From contig CAMKJU010000031.1 of assembly GCA_946413265.1 (NCBI GenBank), positions 1 through 38,644 of the forward strand: 38,644 nt of DNA. The letters are read 5' to 3'. Source of the stretch: an uncultured Lentisphaerota bacterium. Lineage in GTDB: Bacteria > Verrucomicrobiota > Kiritimatiellia > RFP12 > UBA1067. Shown piece after piece: positions 8,859 to 17,237 of this stretch. Position 1 is the first letter of the stretch. Each line of letters opens with the position of its first letter. A model generated the notes under the pieces. It had not been told where the DNA came from and searched no databases. It worked only from the letters and a program-made list of their open reading frames with translations. The translations under genes were made by a program, and so were the position numbers.

Positions 8859-9212
8859 CTACATGCGGAATTGCTGCATGAGAGCGCCGAACTTCCGCTT
8901 GCGGTTGTCGAGGTCGCCCTGCGTATCCTGCGCGCCCCAGCTCGGCGTTGCGTCGTAGACGGGCATTTCGCCGCGCGCCTCGTCTTCCTCAAGACCAGGA
9001 AGGCCGCGACGCTTCAGCTCCTCGTCCACGAGACGGCGCTGCTCGCCCGTGAGCTTCAAGTTCAGCACCTGCTCGCGCGTAAGCCCCTGCGACTCGAGGA
9101 AACGGTCCGTCTCCGCGATGCGCAGCTCGGCCTCCGCCACGAGGTTCTCGCTCTTCGCGATCGTCTGGCGGATCGACGCGAGATACTCCTCGACTTCCTT
9201 CTGGTCTTTCAT
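8859..9212 (-). CDS. Small charged helical protein of unknown function
   Basis: 117 residues starting MKDQKEVEEYLASI, with a GAGGAGGAG ribosome site just upstream. The first ~80 residues are highly charged and predicted helical or coiled coil (SIRQTIAKSENLVAEAELRI). The C-terminal part is acidic and proline-containing (LEEDEARGEMPVYDATPSW), ending in a basic helix (NRKRKFGALMQQFRM). There is no signal peptide, membrane segment or Cys. I do not recognise a family. It stands between the sugar-operon terminator and the guaA promoter and probably forms its own short transcript or receives read-through. Confidence 0.7.
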   Translation of the reverse strand: MKDQKEVEEYLASIRQTIAKSENLVAEAELRIAETDRFLESQGLTREQVLNLKLTGEQRRLVDEELKRRGLPGLEEDEARGEMPVYDATPSWGAQDTQGDLDNRKRKFGALMQQFRM

Positions 9213-9233
9213 CGTCTCCTCCTCTTCGTCCAA

Positions 9234-9261
9234 AATGCGGCGGTCAAACGACCGCCGCATT
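9234..9261 (-). terminator. Hairpin terminator behind the sugar operon
   Basis: Perfect 12-bp inverted repeat AATGCGGCGGTC / GACCGCCGCATT with a 4-base loop. On the minus strand it is followed by TTTTGG. It lies 50 bases downstream of the transporter stop. The T run is short, so termination may be partial. A second, weaker GGGCC/GGCCC hairpin lies at ~9273-9290. Confidence 0.6.
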
Positions 9262-9311
9262 ACCTTGCCTGACGGGCCGGACACGGCCCGCGTTGCATTC
9301 AGGCGAGAGCC

Positions 9312-10850
9312 TTACGCCCCCGTCTCCGCCTCAATCCCGTCCTTCGGCTTGGAAAGGAACGCGGAATAGATGAAGAGATAGGCGAGAGCCGCACCCGGAA
9401 TCAAGTACGAGATCATGTAGCCGCAGCCGTCGGCAATGCCGTTCTGCACGAGCGGCAGCACGCCGCCGCCGACGACCATCACCATGAAGAGACCGGATGC
9501 CGCAGCCGTGTACTTGCCGAGCTTCTCGGTGGCGAGATTGAAGGTCGAGGGCCACATGATGGAGGTCATCAGACCGCAGAGCGCGAACAGGAGCGCAGTC
9601 AGCGGAACCGTTGCCATCACAAAGCCCTTGCCCGTGAACACTGGCATGGAGGTGGTCGTGGTGGCGGGGATGAACGCACCGATGGCAATCAGCGCAATGG
9701 CCGTGCCCGTGGTGAACGTCATCAACACGCGGCTGGAGACCTTGCCGCCGATGAACGCGCCGATGGTACGGCCGATGAGCATCAGGAACCAGTAGGTGCC
9801 TGCGACCATGCCGGCAACCGCCGCCGTGCCGAGGGGCTCCTTGAAGGGCTTGCCCTCCTTCTTCGACTGTTCCCTCGCCGCGTCAACAGCCTTCTTCGCC
9901 TTGTCGGCGGCATCGCGCTCGGCGGTGTAGTCCTTGTAGTGAGCCTTGCAGGTCGCGCAGGTCTTCTCGATGCCAACCCATTCCTTCTGCGTCTCGTAGA
10001 GAAGGCCACCCTTGTCGTCCTTGAGCGTCTTGAGGGGGCTGTTGTCCTTGTCGGCGAGCCAGTTATTCATCGTGGCGGGGATGCCGATCTCGATGCCCAC
10101 GTACATGAAGATGCCGATCACGCCCAGCAGGCAGTGGCGGAACTTCAGCGGCGCGAGCACGGGAATGACTTCCGTGGTCTTGCCCTGCTCGGGGTCCTTG
10201 ATCGGGATCATGGACAGGATCACGAGCGCAGCGGCGAACACGGACATGGCGATGTACATCACCAGGTTCACGTCCGCGACCTTCGTGGCCTTCGTGATCT
10301 CGCCAATGAGCGCGCCGACGAGAATCGGCGTCGCCGTGCCGCAGAACGAGTTGAACGTCGTGCCGATCATGTTCAGCTGGTTGCCGCGGTTGCCGCCGCC
10401 GCCGAGGAGGTTCAGCATCGGGTTCACGACCATGTTCAGCATGCAGACCGAGAAGCCGCAAATGAATGCGCCGAGAAGGTAGATGTAGAAGCTGAACGGC
10501 TTGCCGCCGACAAGCGAGAACGATCCGCAGTCGCCACAGATGCCCACCTTACCGGAGATGAACTGCACGGCCACGCCGGCAAGACCCGTCGCAATGGCGA
10601 TGAGCGCCGTCTTCTTGTAGCCGCACTTCGTGAGCATCCTGCCAGCGGGAATGCCCATGAAGAGGTAGGCGAGGAAGTTCATCATGTTGCCCATCATGCC
10701 CCACATGTTGGAGCCGTCGATGCCGGGCTGGTACTTCCACACGTTGCCCATCGGCGCGGCCAGGTTCGTCACGAACGAGATCATGCCGTAGATGAACATC
10801 ATGGTGATGATCGCCACGATGCTTCCGCTTTTCTGCTGATTGTCAGACAT
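9312..10850 (-). CDS. FHS-family sugar/H+ symporter (FucP/GluP-like MFS) with an unusual loop insertion
   Basis: 512 residues, about 12 membrane helices, major facilitator superfamily. The order of helices and motifs such as NFLAYLFMGIPAGRMLTKCGYKK and FWLM-type GTYWFLMLIGRTIGAFIGGK resemble the fucose-galactose-glucose symporter family. Its partners are galactokinase and hexokinase genes, so hexose import is likely. FHS proteins are usually ~410-440 residues. The extra length is a hydrophilic ~75-residue insertion (~265-345) between TM7 and TM8, with CATC near 298-301 and a Lys/Glu-rich helix. By MFS topology this loop should face the periplasm. A second Cys-rich loop (KVGICGDCGSF) lies between the helices of the N-terminal half. 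An AAAGGA site precedes the ATG. Confidence 0.85.
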   Translation of the reverse strand: MSDNQQKSGSIVAIITMMFIYGMISFVTNLAAPMGNVWKYQPGIDGSNMWGMMGNMMNFLAYLFMGIPAGRMLTKCGYKKTALIAIATGLAGVAVQFISGKVGICGDCGSFSLVGGKPFSFYIYLLGAFICGFSVCMLNMVVNPMLNLLGGGGNRGNQLNMIGTTFNSFCGTATPILVGALIGEITKATKVADVNLVMYIAMSVFAAALVILSMIPIKDPEQGKTTEVIPVLAPLKFRHCLLGVIGIFMYVGIEIGIPATMNNWLADKDNSPLKTLKDDKGGLLYETQKEWVGIEKTCATCKAHYKDYTAERDAADKAKKAVDAAREQSKKEGKPFKEPLGTAAVAGMVAGTYWFLMLIGRTIGAFIGGKVSSRVLMTFTTGTAIALIAIGAFIPATTTTSMPVFTGKGFVMATVPLTALLFALCGLMTSIMWPSTFNLATEKLGKYTAAASGLFMVMVVGGGVLPLVQNGIADGCGYMISYLIPGAALAYLFIYSAFLSKPKDGIEAETGA

Positions 10851-10866
10851 TGTTTTTTCCTTTAAT

Positions 10867-10894
10867 TTTACACTTTACACTTTTCACTTTACAC
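10867..10894. repeat. Four tandem 7-bp repeats between galK and the transporter gene
   Basis: Perfect register of TTTACAC, TTTACAC, TTTTCAC, TTTACAC in the 50-base gap between the galK stop and the transporter start. On the coding (minus) strand this reads GTGTAAA. It is AT-rich against GC-rich surroundings. Its role is unknown; it could be a regulatory array or a slippage-generated microsatellite. Confidence 0.7.
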
Positions 10895-10900
10895 TCGTAC

Positions 10901-12082
10901 TCACACCAGGTGCGCCCCCGCGCTCGGCTTGATCACCGCGCACGTCGGCTCGTCGCCGTAGGCGGTCTTGTAGGCCGCCGTGATCTGCGCGGCGATCTTG
11001 CCCGCCGCCTCGGGCCGCACGAGCAGGCAGCAGCTGCCGCCGAACCCGCCGCCGGAGAGACGCGCGCCGAGCACTTCGGGAATCGCCTTCGCGGCGTCCA
11101 CGATCGTGTCCAGCTCCTCGCAGGAGTTCTCGAACCAGTTGCGGCTCGACTCGTGCGAATCGAACATGAGCGAGCCGAAGCCGGCCACGTCGCCCTTCTC
11201 GAGCAGCACCGCGCCCTGGAGCACGCGCTCGTCCTCGCCGATCGGGTGGATGGCGCGCTTGGCCGTGGTCTCGGGGAGGCCGCCGCGGTAGAGCACCCAC
11301 TCGGCGCACGTCACGTCGCGGAGGTGGGTGACAGGATGCTTCAACACGCCGGCGAAGTACTTCGCCGCGTCCTCGCACGCCTGGCGGCGACTCGCGTACG
11401 CGCCGTCCACGAGGGCGTGCTTCGCGTTGGACTTCACCATCATGAACGCCACGCCGTCGCCCATCGGCACGTTCTCGAACTCGCACGTGCGGAAGTCGCT
11501 CTTCACGAGCGCGCCCTCCTTGCCGTAGAGCGAGGAGGCCTGGTCGAGGAGACCGCACGGACATCCGGCGAAGGTGTGCTCGGCCTTCTGGCCGATCTTC
11601 GCGAGCGTCGTGTTGTCCTTCTCGATGCCGTAGATCTTAGCGAGGGCGAGTACGGTGGACATCTCGAGCGCCGCGCTGGAGCTGAGGCCCGCGCCGAGCG
11701 GGATGTTGCCGCCGAACACGGCCTTGAAGCCCTTGCCGGCCTTCGCGGGCTCGCCGTCGAAGAGCCAGTTGAACGTGCCGAGCGGGTAGTTGGCCCACGT
11801 GGCGCCGGTCTCGACCTTCTTCACGTCCGCGAGCTTGCAGCTGTACGTCTCGCCGTCGTTGATGTCGAGCGCGACGAGCGTCACCGTGTCGTCGTCCGCC
11901 GGCGACACGGCGAAGAACGTGCCCTTGTCGATGGCCGCCGAGAACACGAAGCCCTCGTTGTAGTCGGTGTGGTTGCCGAGCACCTCGATGCGGCCGGGCG
12001 CGTAGGCCACCGCCGCCGGCTTGGAGCCGAACTTGGCCGCGAACGCGGCCGTCACCTTGTCATAGACTTCCTGGTTAAGCAT
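10901..12082 (-). CDS. galK: Galactokinase family sugar kinase
   Basis: 393 residues, GHMP kinase. Galactokinase phosphorylates galactose at C1 as the entry to the Leloir pathway. Motifs seen are APGRIEVLGNHTDYNEG (28-44), PLGAGLSSSAALE (ATP loop), CGLLDQASSLYG with the catalytic Asp, and RLSGGGFGGSCC near the C-terminus. In classical galactokinases the first motif is GRVNLIGEHTDY, and its Glu contacts the sugar; here Asn37 replaces it while His38 and Asp40 are kept. Substrate preference may therefore differ from galactose. It sits between hexokinase (33-base gap) and the FHS transporter (50-base gap), consistent with one hexose-uptake operon. An AAGGA site precedes the ATG. Confidence 0.88.
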   Translation of the reverse strand: MLNQEVYDKVTAAFAAKFGSKPAAVAYAPGRIEVLGNHTDYNEGFVFSAAIDKGTFFAVSPADDDTVTLVALDINDGETYSCKLADVKKVETGATWANYPLGTFNWLFDGEPAKAGKGFKAVFGGNIPLGAGLSSSAALEMSTVLALAKIYGIEKDNTTLAKIGQKAEHTFAGCPCGLLDQASSLYGKEGALVKSDFRTCEFENVPMGDGVAFMMVKSNAKHALVDGAYASRRQACEDAAKYFAGVLKHPVTHLRDVTCAEWVLYRGGLPETTAKRAIHPIGEDERVLQGAVLLEKGDVAGFGSLMFDSHESSRNWFENSCEELDTIVDAAKAIPEVLGARLSGGGFGGSCCLLVRPEAAGKIAAQITAAYKTAYGDEPTCAVIKPSAGAHLV

Positions 12083-12115
12083 TTGCTTTTTCCTTGTTTG
12101 TGGATGAGGGGAAAT

Positions 12116-13414
12116 TCACTTCAGCAGGGCGGCCACGCCCGCGCCGACCATCGGCGCGTTGTCGGGGCACACGGTGAGGGAATAGAAGATGTTGCGCGGG
12201 CCGAGCATCTCGTCGAGTTCCTTCGTGACGATCTCGGGGAAGCTGACGACGCGCGTCTTGTAGTACGTGGAGCCGTCGATGCACACGCTCACGGGCGCGT
12301 AGCGGTCGGTGCCGCCGCCGGTCTTGATGATGAACGCGGCGAGGTGGATGGCGGTGAGGATCGCCGCGCGCTCGAAGACGGGCGTCGCGAGGCGGCGCGC
12401 CATGGCGGCGTCGGCCGGCGTCGTGAACACCTTGAGGAGCGGATTGGGCCTGCCGTTGTCGTACATCGCGCAGAAGTTGTCGAGGTCGTAGCTCTCGAGC
12501 GCGCCGAGCTGGAGCACGGCGAGCTTCGCGTCCTCGCTGAAGAAGCCCTCGCGCGCGGCGGCCTTGAACACCTCGAGGCCGATGCGGCCGAGGTAGGCGC
12601 CGGAGATCATCTTCTCGAAGCGCTGGTTGCCGCAGTCGGCCGTCTTCCTGTCCATCGCCTCGTCGAACTTCGACTGCGCGATCTTGTTGAAGCCGCCGGA
12701 CTCCGTGTTGATCGCCATCGCGCCCGCGGGCGCGTCCTTGAGCTTTGTGATGTTCTCGTTCTTCTCGATGTAGGCCACGTTCGTGCCCGTGCCGAGGATG
12801 AAACCGAGGTACGCGGAGTAGCGTACGCCCTTCTCGATCGCCTTGCCGGCGAGGAGCGTCGCCACCGTGTCGTTCACCACCGTGATCTTCGACGGCGCGG
12901 GGTCAAGGCGCTTCGCCATCTCGGCGCCCACCCACTGCCCGACAATCTCCGGCGCCTGGATCTGCTTCGTCCAGTGGAGGAGCTTCGCGTCGCCGGACGC
13001 GCTCGCCTCGGCGGGGTAGGAGAAGCAGAAGCCGACCGCGCTGCCCTTCGTGAACGGCGCGCAGCGCTTCACGTGGCCGGTGAGGACCGTGTAGAAGTCC
13101 TCCTGCGACACCGGGCTCTTCGCCCCGGGCATCTCGCCCTTCTCGACGTGTTCGATCCTGATCTCGCCGCCATCGGACGGAATCGTCACCGTGCCGGCGC
13201 GGAAATTCGTGCCGCCGGCGTCCAGCACCGTCACGGGCGTGTCCTTCGCCACTTCGCCGTAGGGAGAGGTGAACGTGGGGATCATCTTGAGCGAGGACGG
13301 CTCGCCGGCGAGACCGGCCTCCATCTCCTTCTGGAAGGCCGCAATGAGGCCCGCGCGGTCGAGCGAACGCGTCGCCAAACCGTTGGATTCGAGGAATTCT
13401 TCAGGTGTCTGCAT
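12116..13414 (-). CDS. Hexokinase (eukaryotic-type hexokinase family)
   Basis: 432 residues, matching one hexokinase unit of the eukaryotic family rather than the short bacterial Glk or ROK families. It phosphorylates glucose or related hexoses with ATP. VLDAGGTNFRAG (63-74) is the phosphate-1 motif, GFCFSYPAEA the sugar-binding segment, VVNDTVATLLAG carries the catalytic Asp, GFILGTGTNVAYIE is the phosphate-2 region, and INTESGGF and CIDGSTYYKT follow as expected. The start MQTPEEFLESNGL is preceded by AAAGGA and a sigma70-type promoter. It is first in the operon with galK and the FHS symporter and supplies hexose-6-phosphate to the PFK encoded nearby. Confidence 0.9.
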   Translation of the reverse strand: MQTPEEFLESNGLATRSLDRAGLIAAFQKEMEAGLAGEPSSLKMIPTFTSPYGEVAKDTPVTVLDAGGTNFRAGTVTIPSDGGEIRIEHVEKGEMPGAKSPVSQEDFYTVLTGHVKRCAPFTKGSAVGFCFSYPAEASASGDAKLLHWTKQIQAPEIVGQWVGAEMAKRLDPAPSKITVVNDTVATLLAGKAIEKGVRYSAYLGFILGTGTNVAYIEKNENITKLKDAPAGAMAINTESGGFNKIAQSKFDEAMDRKTADCGNQRFEKMISGAYLGRIGLEVFKAAAREGFFSEDAKLAVLQLGALESYDLDNFCAMYDNGRPNPLLKVFTTPADAAMARRLATPVFERAAILTAIHLAAFIIKTGGGTDRYAPVSVCIDGSTYYKTRVVSFPEIVTKELDEMLGPRNIFYSLTVCPDNAPMVGAGVAALLK

Positions 13415-13439
13415 ACTCTGGTCCTTTCTGGTTCCGTAA

Positions 13440-13468
13440 AGCATAGCAAACTCCGGGCGCGCCGACAA
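13440..13468 (-). promoter_or_regulatory. sigma70-type promoter of the hexokinase-galK-transporter operon
   Basis: Minus strand: -35 TTGTCG (13468-13463), 17-base spacer, -10 TATGCT (13445-13440). It ends about 25 bases before the hexokinase ATG, inside the 64-base gap behind the cytochrome gene. It separates the sugar operon from the prmA-cytochrome operon. Confidence 0.65.
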
Positions 13469-13478
13469 GTGCGAAATT

Positions 13479-16385
13479 CTACTTGCGAAGTTTGTTGACG
13501 TATTCGAGGCGTCCGCGCGAGCGCGGCACGAAACCCGCCTGATCGGGTTCCGGCGTCTGCGCGGAGTACGCCGCGCCCTCGCGGAGAATCGCCCGCAGCT
13601 CCTGCCAGAGCGGGTCGCCGCGCCCCGCGAAGGCGAACTCCCCGCGCGAGTCAAGCCCGCGTCCGCCGCAGGCCTTGGCGAGGTGTGCGACGAGGGCCGG
13701 ACTCGTCTCCGGACGCGTGAGGTCCACCCACTCCCACCGACGGTCGCCCAAGATGCCCACGCGCTCCGGCGCGAGCTTGCCGTGGCACGATGCGCACGAA
13801 CGGGCGAAGTACCGGGCGTACTTCTCGGCCCAGGGGGCGATCCTGTCCGTGTCGGGCGTTCCCCACCGGTCGCGCTTCCCGCGCGCGTTGAGGTGCGCGC
13901 AGTCGGTGGTAGTGTAGTACGGCACCATCGCGTCGATCCACTCGTACACGCGCCGCTTCTCATCCGGCGTGAGGTCGACACCGCAGTGCGCCTTTTCGAG
14001 GTAGTCCGGCAGACGGCTCGCGTACGAGCCGGTCTGGCGCGGCTGGAGGACGTCCGCGAAACCGTAGTTGAGGAGGAACGAGTGGATAATGGGCTTGACC
14101 TTCCCCGCGCCAGGTGCGCCGCCGTAGGAGAGGTAGCTCATGCGGTCGCTCCGCGCGCGCTCGTTCAGTCCGTCGTAGCTGCGGCAGAAGAAGCGCGTGC
14201 GCCCGTCCTCGAGCGAAAGGCCCTTCGCGGGCGCGGCGCCGCCGTGGCAGCGCACGCAGCGGGCGTTCCAGATGGGCTGGATGTCGCGCATGTAGTCGAT
14301 CACGCCGGCGCGCAGGGCGTCCGGCGGCGCGAGCGGGGTGGGCGCGCGGCGGGAAGCCGTGCCGGAGAACGGACCGCTCGCCGTCATGCGCCCCTCGTGG
14401 CACCCGGCGCAGCCGCGCCGCTCGCCGGGCATCACGTTGAGCGCGCTCGTCATGCGCAGGATCTCGCGCCCCTCGCCGTCCACGAGCTGCAGGTAGATCT
14501 CCTTCAGCGCGGGCACCTCGAAGTAGGCGCTGCCGTCCTGCTCCACCGGCGCGTAGCCCCAGATGCGCTTGGCGTAGTAGGTGCCCACGCTCATGAGCGG
14601 ACTCTGGTCGTAGGCGCGCAGGCCGCTGAGCTCGACCGTCTTCGGAAGCTGTTCCATGATGCGGACGGCCTTCACGTCCTTCCGCGACACCCCCTCGGCG
14701 TAGCCGCGCATCACGTCCGTCACGTAGAGGTAGCCCACGCCCACCTCCTCGGACACGGGCTGACCGGGCGGCGCGGCGGGCACGGCGACGCGCTTCACCC
14801 GTTCGGGCGTGAACGCGGCCATCGTCTTCGGCGCGGGACGGCGCACGAGCGGCGTGGCGCAGAACGCGCCCGCCTTCCCGGGGTCGTACACGGTCGCGCG
14901 GTTGCCGTCCTCGTCGATCAGCGTCAGACGGTAGCGCTTCACGCCTCCGCCGCCGTAGGAGCAGAGGTAGCGTCCGCCGCCGAGCGGATAGGGCCAGCAG
15001 TAGGACCACAGGTGGTTGTGGTCCATGATGGACGGAAACTCCGGCGTGAGCCAGCGCACGGCCTCGCCGCGGCGGCCCTCCGGGCCCTTGTCCGCACGCA
15101 CCACGCCGATTGCGCCGTAGGGCGAGCCGTGGTGGGGCGAAAAGGTACACACCGCCGCGCCGGGAACGTCCGGTACCTCGCGCGCCTGCAGGAGGTCCGG
15201 CGGGTCGTCGAGCAGGTTGCCGAAGAACAGCTCCAGGTGGCGTCCGTCGGGATACTGGGTCCAGAGCGACTGGCGCGACATGATGTTCCAGTCCACGTAC
15301 TCCCAGCGCGTGTACATGAGACGCCCGTCGCTCCGCACGGTGAGGAAGAAGTCGGCGAGCGTGTTCGAGGAGATCATCTTCACGTTCGAGCCGTCCGCGT
15401 CCATCACGTGCACGCGGCTGGACGGGCCCGTGGCGCAGACAAGATGCGTGAGGGGCTCGCGCGTGGAGATGAAGGCGATCCGCCCGTCTGCAAGCGGGGC
15501 GGGCGAGGTGTCGTGGAACGGGCCGTCGGTGAGGGCCGTGAGCCCCGTGCCGTCCGCCCCGATCCGGTAGATGTGCCAGCAGGGCGACCCGCGGCGGCGC
15601 ATGGAGAACCAGATGGTCCGGGCGTCGGACGAAAGCGCGAGGTCGAGGATCGCCGCGCCTGCGTCCGCGAACACGGTACGCGGCGGCACGTCGGGATGCG
15701 CCGGGTCGAACACCTTGATCGCCGTGCCCCAGGCGTCCCCCTCGGGGTACGCGGAGTGTCCCACGAGCACGGGACCGGCGACCGTGCGGATCGGCGCGCC
15801 CTCGACAAAGAGAATGGGCGGAAGCGTTCTAACCTCGGCGGCGAGCTTCGGCGACTCGCGCGAGAAATCGGGTTCGGTGCCTTTTTGGGGCCTGTCCACC
15901 CAAAAGCCCGCCACGTCCACGTCGCCCCCGCCGTCGTTGACGAGCTCCAGCACGTGGCGGGTGTCCGCCAGACCGGAGGCGAGCGCGATCTGGGCGGACG
16001 CGGTGTGCTCCGGACGCTTGGACGCGTTCTCGGCCGACCCGGCGAGGCTGACCGTCTTGAGCGGCCTGCCGTCCAGACGCACGGCGAGGTTCCCCAGCCG
16101 CGCAAGGGAGTTCGTGTGCGTGGCGTGTATCCACACGGTGCGCGCGCCAGTGCGCGTGGCGAGCGCGACGGACGTCCCCTCGAACGCGAACACGACCGAC
16201 TCGCCTTTCTTCTCCGACATCCAGTGGTAGCGTCCGACGCCTCCCCCGAACAGCTCCGGATACCAGTCGCCCTTCATCGTCACCTGCGAGTGGCGCGGCG
16301 AAATGAAATGGCGCGGCGCGGACGGTGCCGCGAGCGCCGCTCCTGCGCACGCGGCGCAGAGGGCCATTGTCAGGACACGCGTCAT
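13479..16385 (-). CDS. Secreted HzsA-like multidomain c-type cytochrome
   Basis: 968 residues. MTRVLTMALCAACAGAALAAP is a signal peptide, so the protein is periplasmic or exported. An N-terminal beta domain (~25-210, GDWYPELFGGGVGRYHW) is followed by a propeller-like region (~230-560) with repeats such as TALTDGPFHDTSPAPLADGRIAFIST. The C-terminal region holds three c-type haem motifs: CAGCH 659-663, CVRCH 710-714 and CASCH 864-868. This layout resembles hydrazine synthase alpha-subunit-like proteins and planctomycete-type cytochromes. Hydrazine synthesis itself is very unlikely because no HzsBC or anammox genes are present; electron transfer or oxidoreductase activity is the safer inference. 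The ATG overlaps the prmA stop (ATGA). In-frame sequence further upstream is prmA antiframe and has no signal peptide. Confidence 0.8.
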   Translation of the reverse strand: MTRVLTMALCAACAGAALAAPSAPRHFISPRHSQVTMKGDWYPELFGGGVGRYHWMSEKKGESVVFAFEGTSVALATRTGARTVWIHATHTNSLARLGNLAVRLDGRPLKTVSLAGSAENASKRPEHTASAQIALASGLADTRHVLELVNDGGGDVDVAGFWVDRPQKGTEPDFSRESPKLAAEVRTLPPILFVEGAPIRTVAGPVLVGHSAYPEGDAWGTAIKVFDPAHPDVPPRTVFADAGAAILDLALSSDARTIWFSMRRRGSPCWHIYRIGADGTGLTALTDGPFHDTSPAPLADGRIAFISTREPLTHLVCATGPSSRVHVMDADGSNVKMISSNTLADFFLTVRSDGRLMYTRWEYVDWNIMSRQSLWTQYPDGRHLELFFGNLLDDPPDLLQAREVPDVPGAAVCTFSPHHGSPYGAIGVVRADKGPEGRRGEAVRWLTPEFPSIMDHNHLWSYCWPYPLGGGRYLCSYGGGGVKRYRLTLIDEDGNRATVYDPGKAGAFCATPLVRRPAPKTMAAFTPERVKRVAVPAAPPGQPVSEEVGVGYLYVTDVMRGYAEGVSRKDVKAVRIMEQLPKTVELSGLRAYDQSPLMSVGTYYAKRIWGYAPVEQDGSAYFEVPALKEIYLQLVDGEGREILRMTSALNVMPGERRGCAGCHEGRMTASGPFSGTASRRAPTPLAPPDALRAGVIDYMRDIQPIWNARCVRCHGGAAPAKGLSLEDGRTRFFCRSYDGLNERARSDRMSYLSYGGAPGAGKVKPIIHSFLLNYGFADVLQPRQTGSYASRLPDYLEKAHCGVDLTPDEKRRVYEWIDAMVPYYTTTDCAHLNARGKRDRWGTPDTDRIAPWAEKYARYFARSCASCHGKLAPERVGILGDRRWEWVDLTRPETSPALVAHLAKACGGRGLDSRGEFAFAGRGDPLWQELRAILREGAAYSAQTPEPDQAGFVPRSRGRLEYVNKLRK

Positions 16386-17227
16386 TTCGCGAAGAGACCC
16401 GTTCGCCATTCGCCGATGAGGCGGTTGGAGAGTTCCGTGAAGCCCAGCGCCACGTAGGCCGCGCGCACTTCGTCGTACTGTTCGTCGAGGATGCCGCTCA
16501 GGATGAGACATCCGCCCGTGTTCACGAGCGCGCCGACCTCGCGCGCGAAGCGCACGAGCACCGGGGCGAGCACGTTCGCCGCCACCACGTCCGCCGGCGC
16601 GGCCACGCCGGGTGCGGAGAGGTCGCCGTCCGAAAAGAGCGCGCCGAGGCCGTTCGCCTCCGCGTTCTCGTTCGCGTTGCGGACGGCGTCGGGATCGTTG
16701 TCGAACCCGTGTACGTCGCGGAACCCCTCGAGCGCGGCCGCGATGGAAAGGATGCCCGAGCCGCAGCCCACGTCGAGGAAGGAACGGTCCGTCCCCTCCA
16801 CCGCCAGCGCGTCGATCGCGTCCAGGCACGCGCGCGTGGTGGGGTGCTGTCCCGTGCCGAACGCGATGCCGGGGTCGAGGGTGAGGACCTTCTGTCCGGG
16901 CGTCGGCGTAACCGCCTCCCACGGCGGACGCACCACGAGGCGTGGGGAAATCACCTCGGTCTTGAAGTGCTTGCGGTAGGAGAGCTTCCAGTCCTCGTCG
17001 GGGATCGTGCCCGTCTCGGGCGCGAGTTCGAGGCCCACGATGCGGCCCGCCGCCGCCAGCGCCGCCGCCGCACGGGGGGCGTCTGCGGGGTCCGGCAGGA
17101 AGATCTGCATCGTCGCGGAGGTCTCCTCCACGTCGCGGTACGAGGTCAAAACGAAATCCCCTCCGTCGAATACCTCGAAGAGGGGATTCACGTACCGTTC
17201 GTCGACCGAACAGGATACGACCGTCAT
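16382..17227 (-). CDS. prmA: Ribosomal protein L11 methyltransferase
   Basis: 281 residues. PrmA trimethylates ribosomal protein L11 with S-adenosylmethionine. LDPGIAFGTGQHPTTR is the family signature, LDVGCGSGILSIAAA the SAM-binding motif I, and VAANVLAPVLVRF the post-motif region. The N-terminal ~75 residues form the L11-recognition domain. It starts 10 bases after the small basic protein gene and overlaps the cytochrome gene by 4 bases, so the three are probably one transcript. The pairing with a possible ribosome-associated small protein makes sense; the cytochrome looks like a passenger. Confidence 0.92.
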   Translation of the reverse strand: MTVVSCSVDERYVNPLFEVFDGGDFVLTSYRDVEETSATMQIFLPDPADAPRAAAALAAAGRIVGLELAPETGTIPDEDWKLSYRKHFKTEVISPRLVVRPPWEAVTPTPGQKVLTLDPGIAFGTGQHPTTRACLDAIDALAVEGTDRSFLDVGCGSGILSIAAALEGFRDVHGFDNDPDAVRNANENAEANGLGALFSDGDLSAPGVAAPADVVAANVLAPVLVRFAREVGALVNTGGCLILSGILDEQYDEVRAAYVALGFTELSNRLIGEWRTGLFAK

Positions 17228-17237
17228 GGCGTGCCGC

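Noticed and set aside
10850..13498. Plus-strand open frame of 882 codons opposite galK and hexokinase
   Set aside because: Antisense artefact of high third-position GC; the sense strand carries clear kinase motifs.
13479..16385. A true hydrazine synthase subunit (anammox)
   Set aside because: No HzsBC, hydrazine dehydrogenase or nitrogen-redox genes are nearby, and the sequence context is a sugar-using bacterium.
13683..16457. Plus-strand open frame of 924 codons opposite the cytochrome gene
   Set aside because: Antisense shadow; the minus strand has a signal peptide and three CxxCH motifs.
16386..16922. N-terminal extension of the cytochrome gene by 179 codons
   Set aside because: It lies opposite in frame to prmA sequence, is Arg-rich and would bury the signal peptide. 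The ATGA overlap start is preferred.
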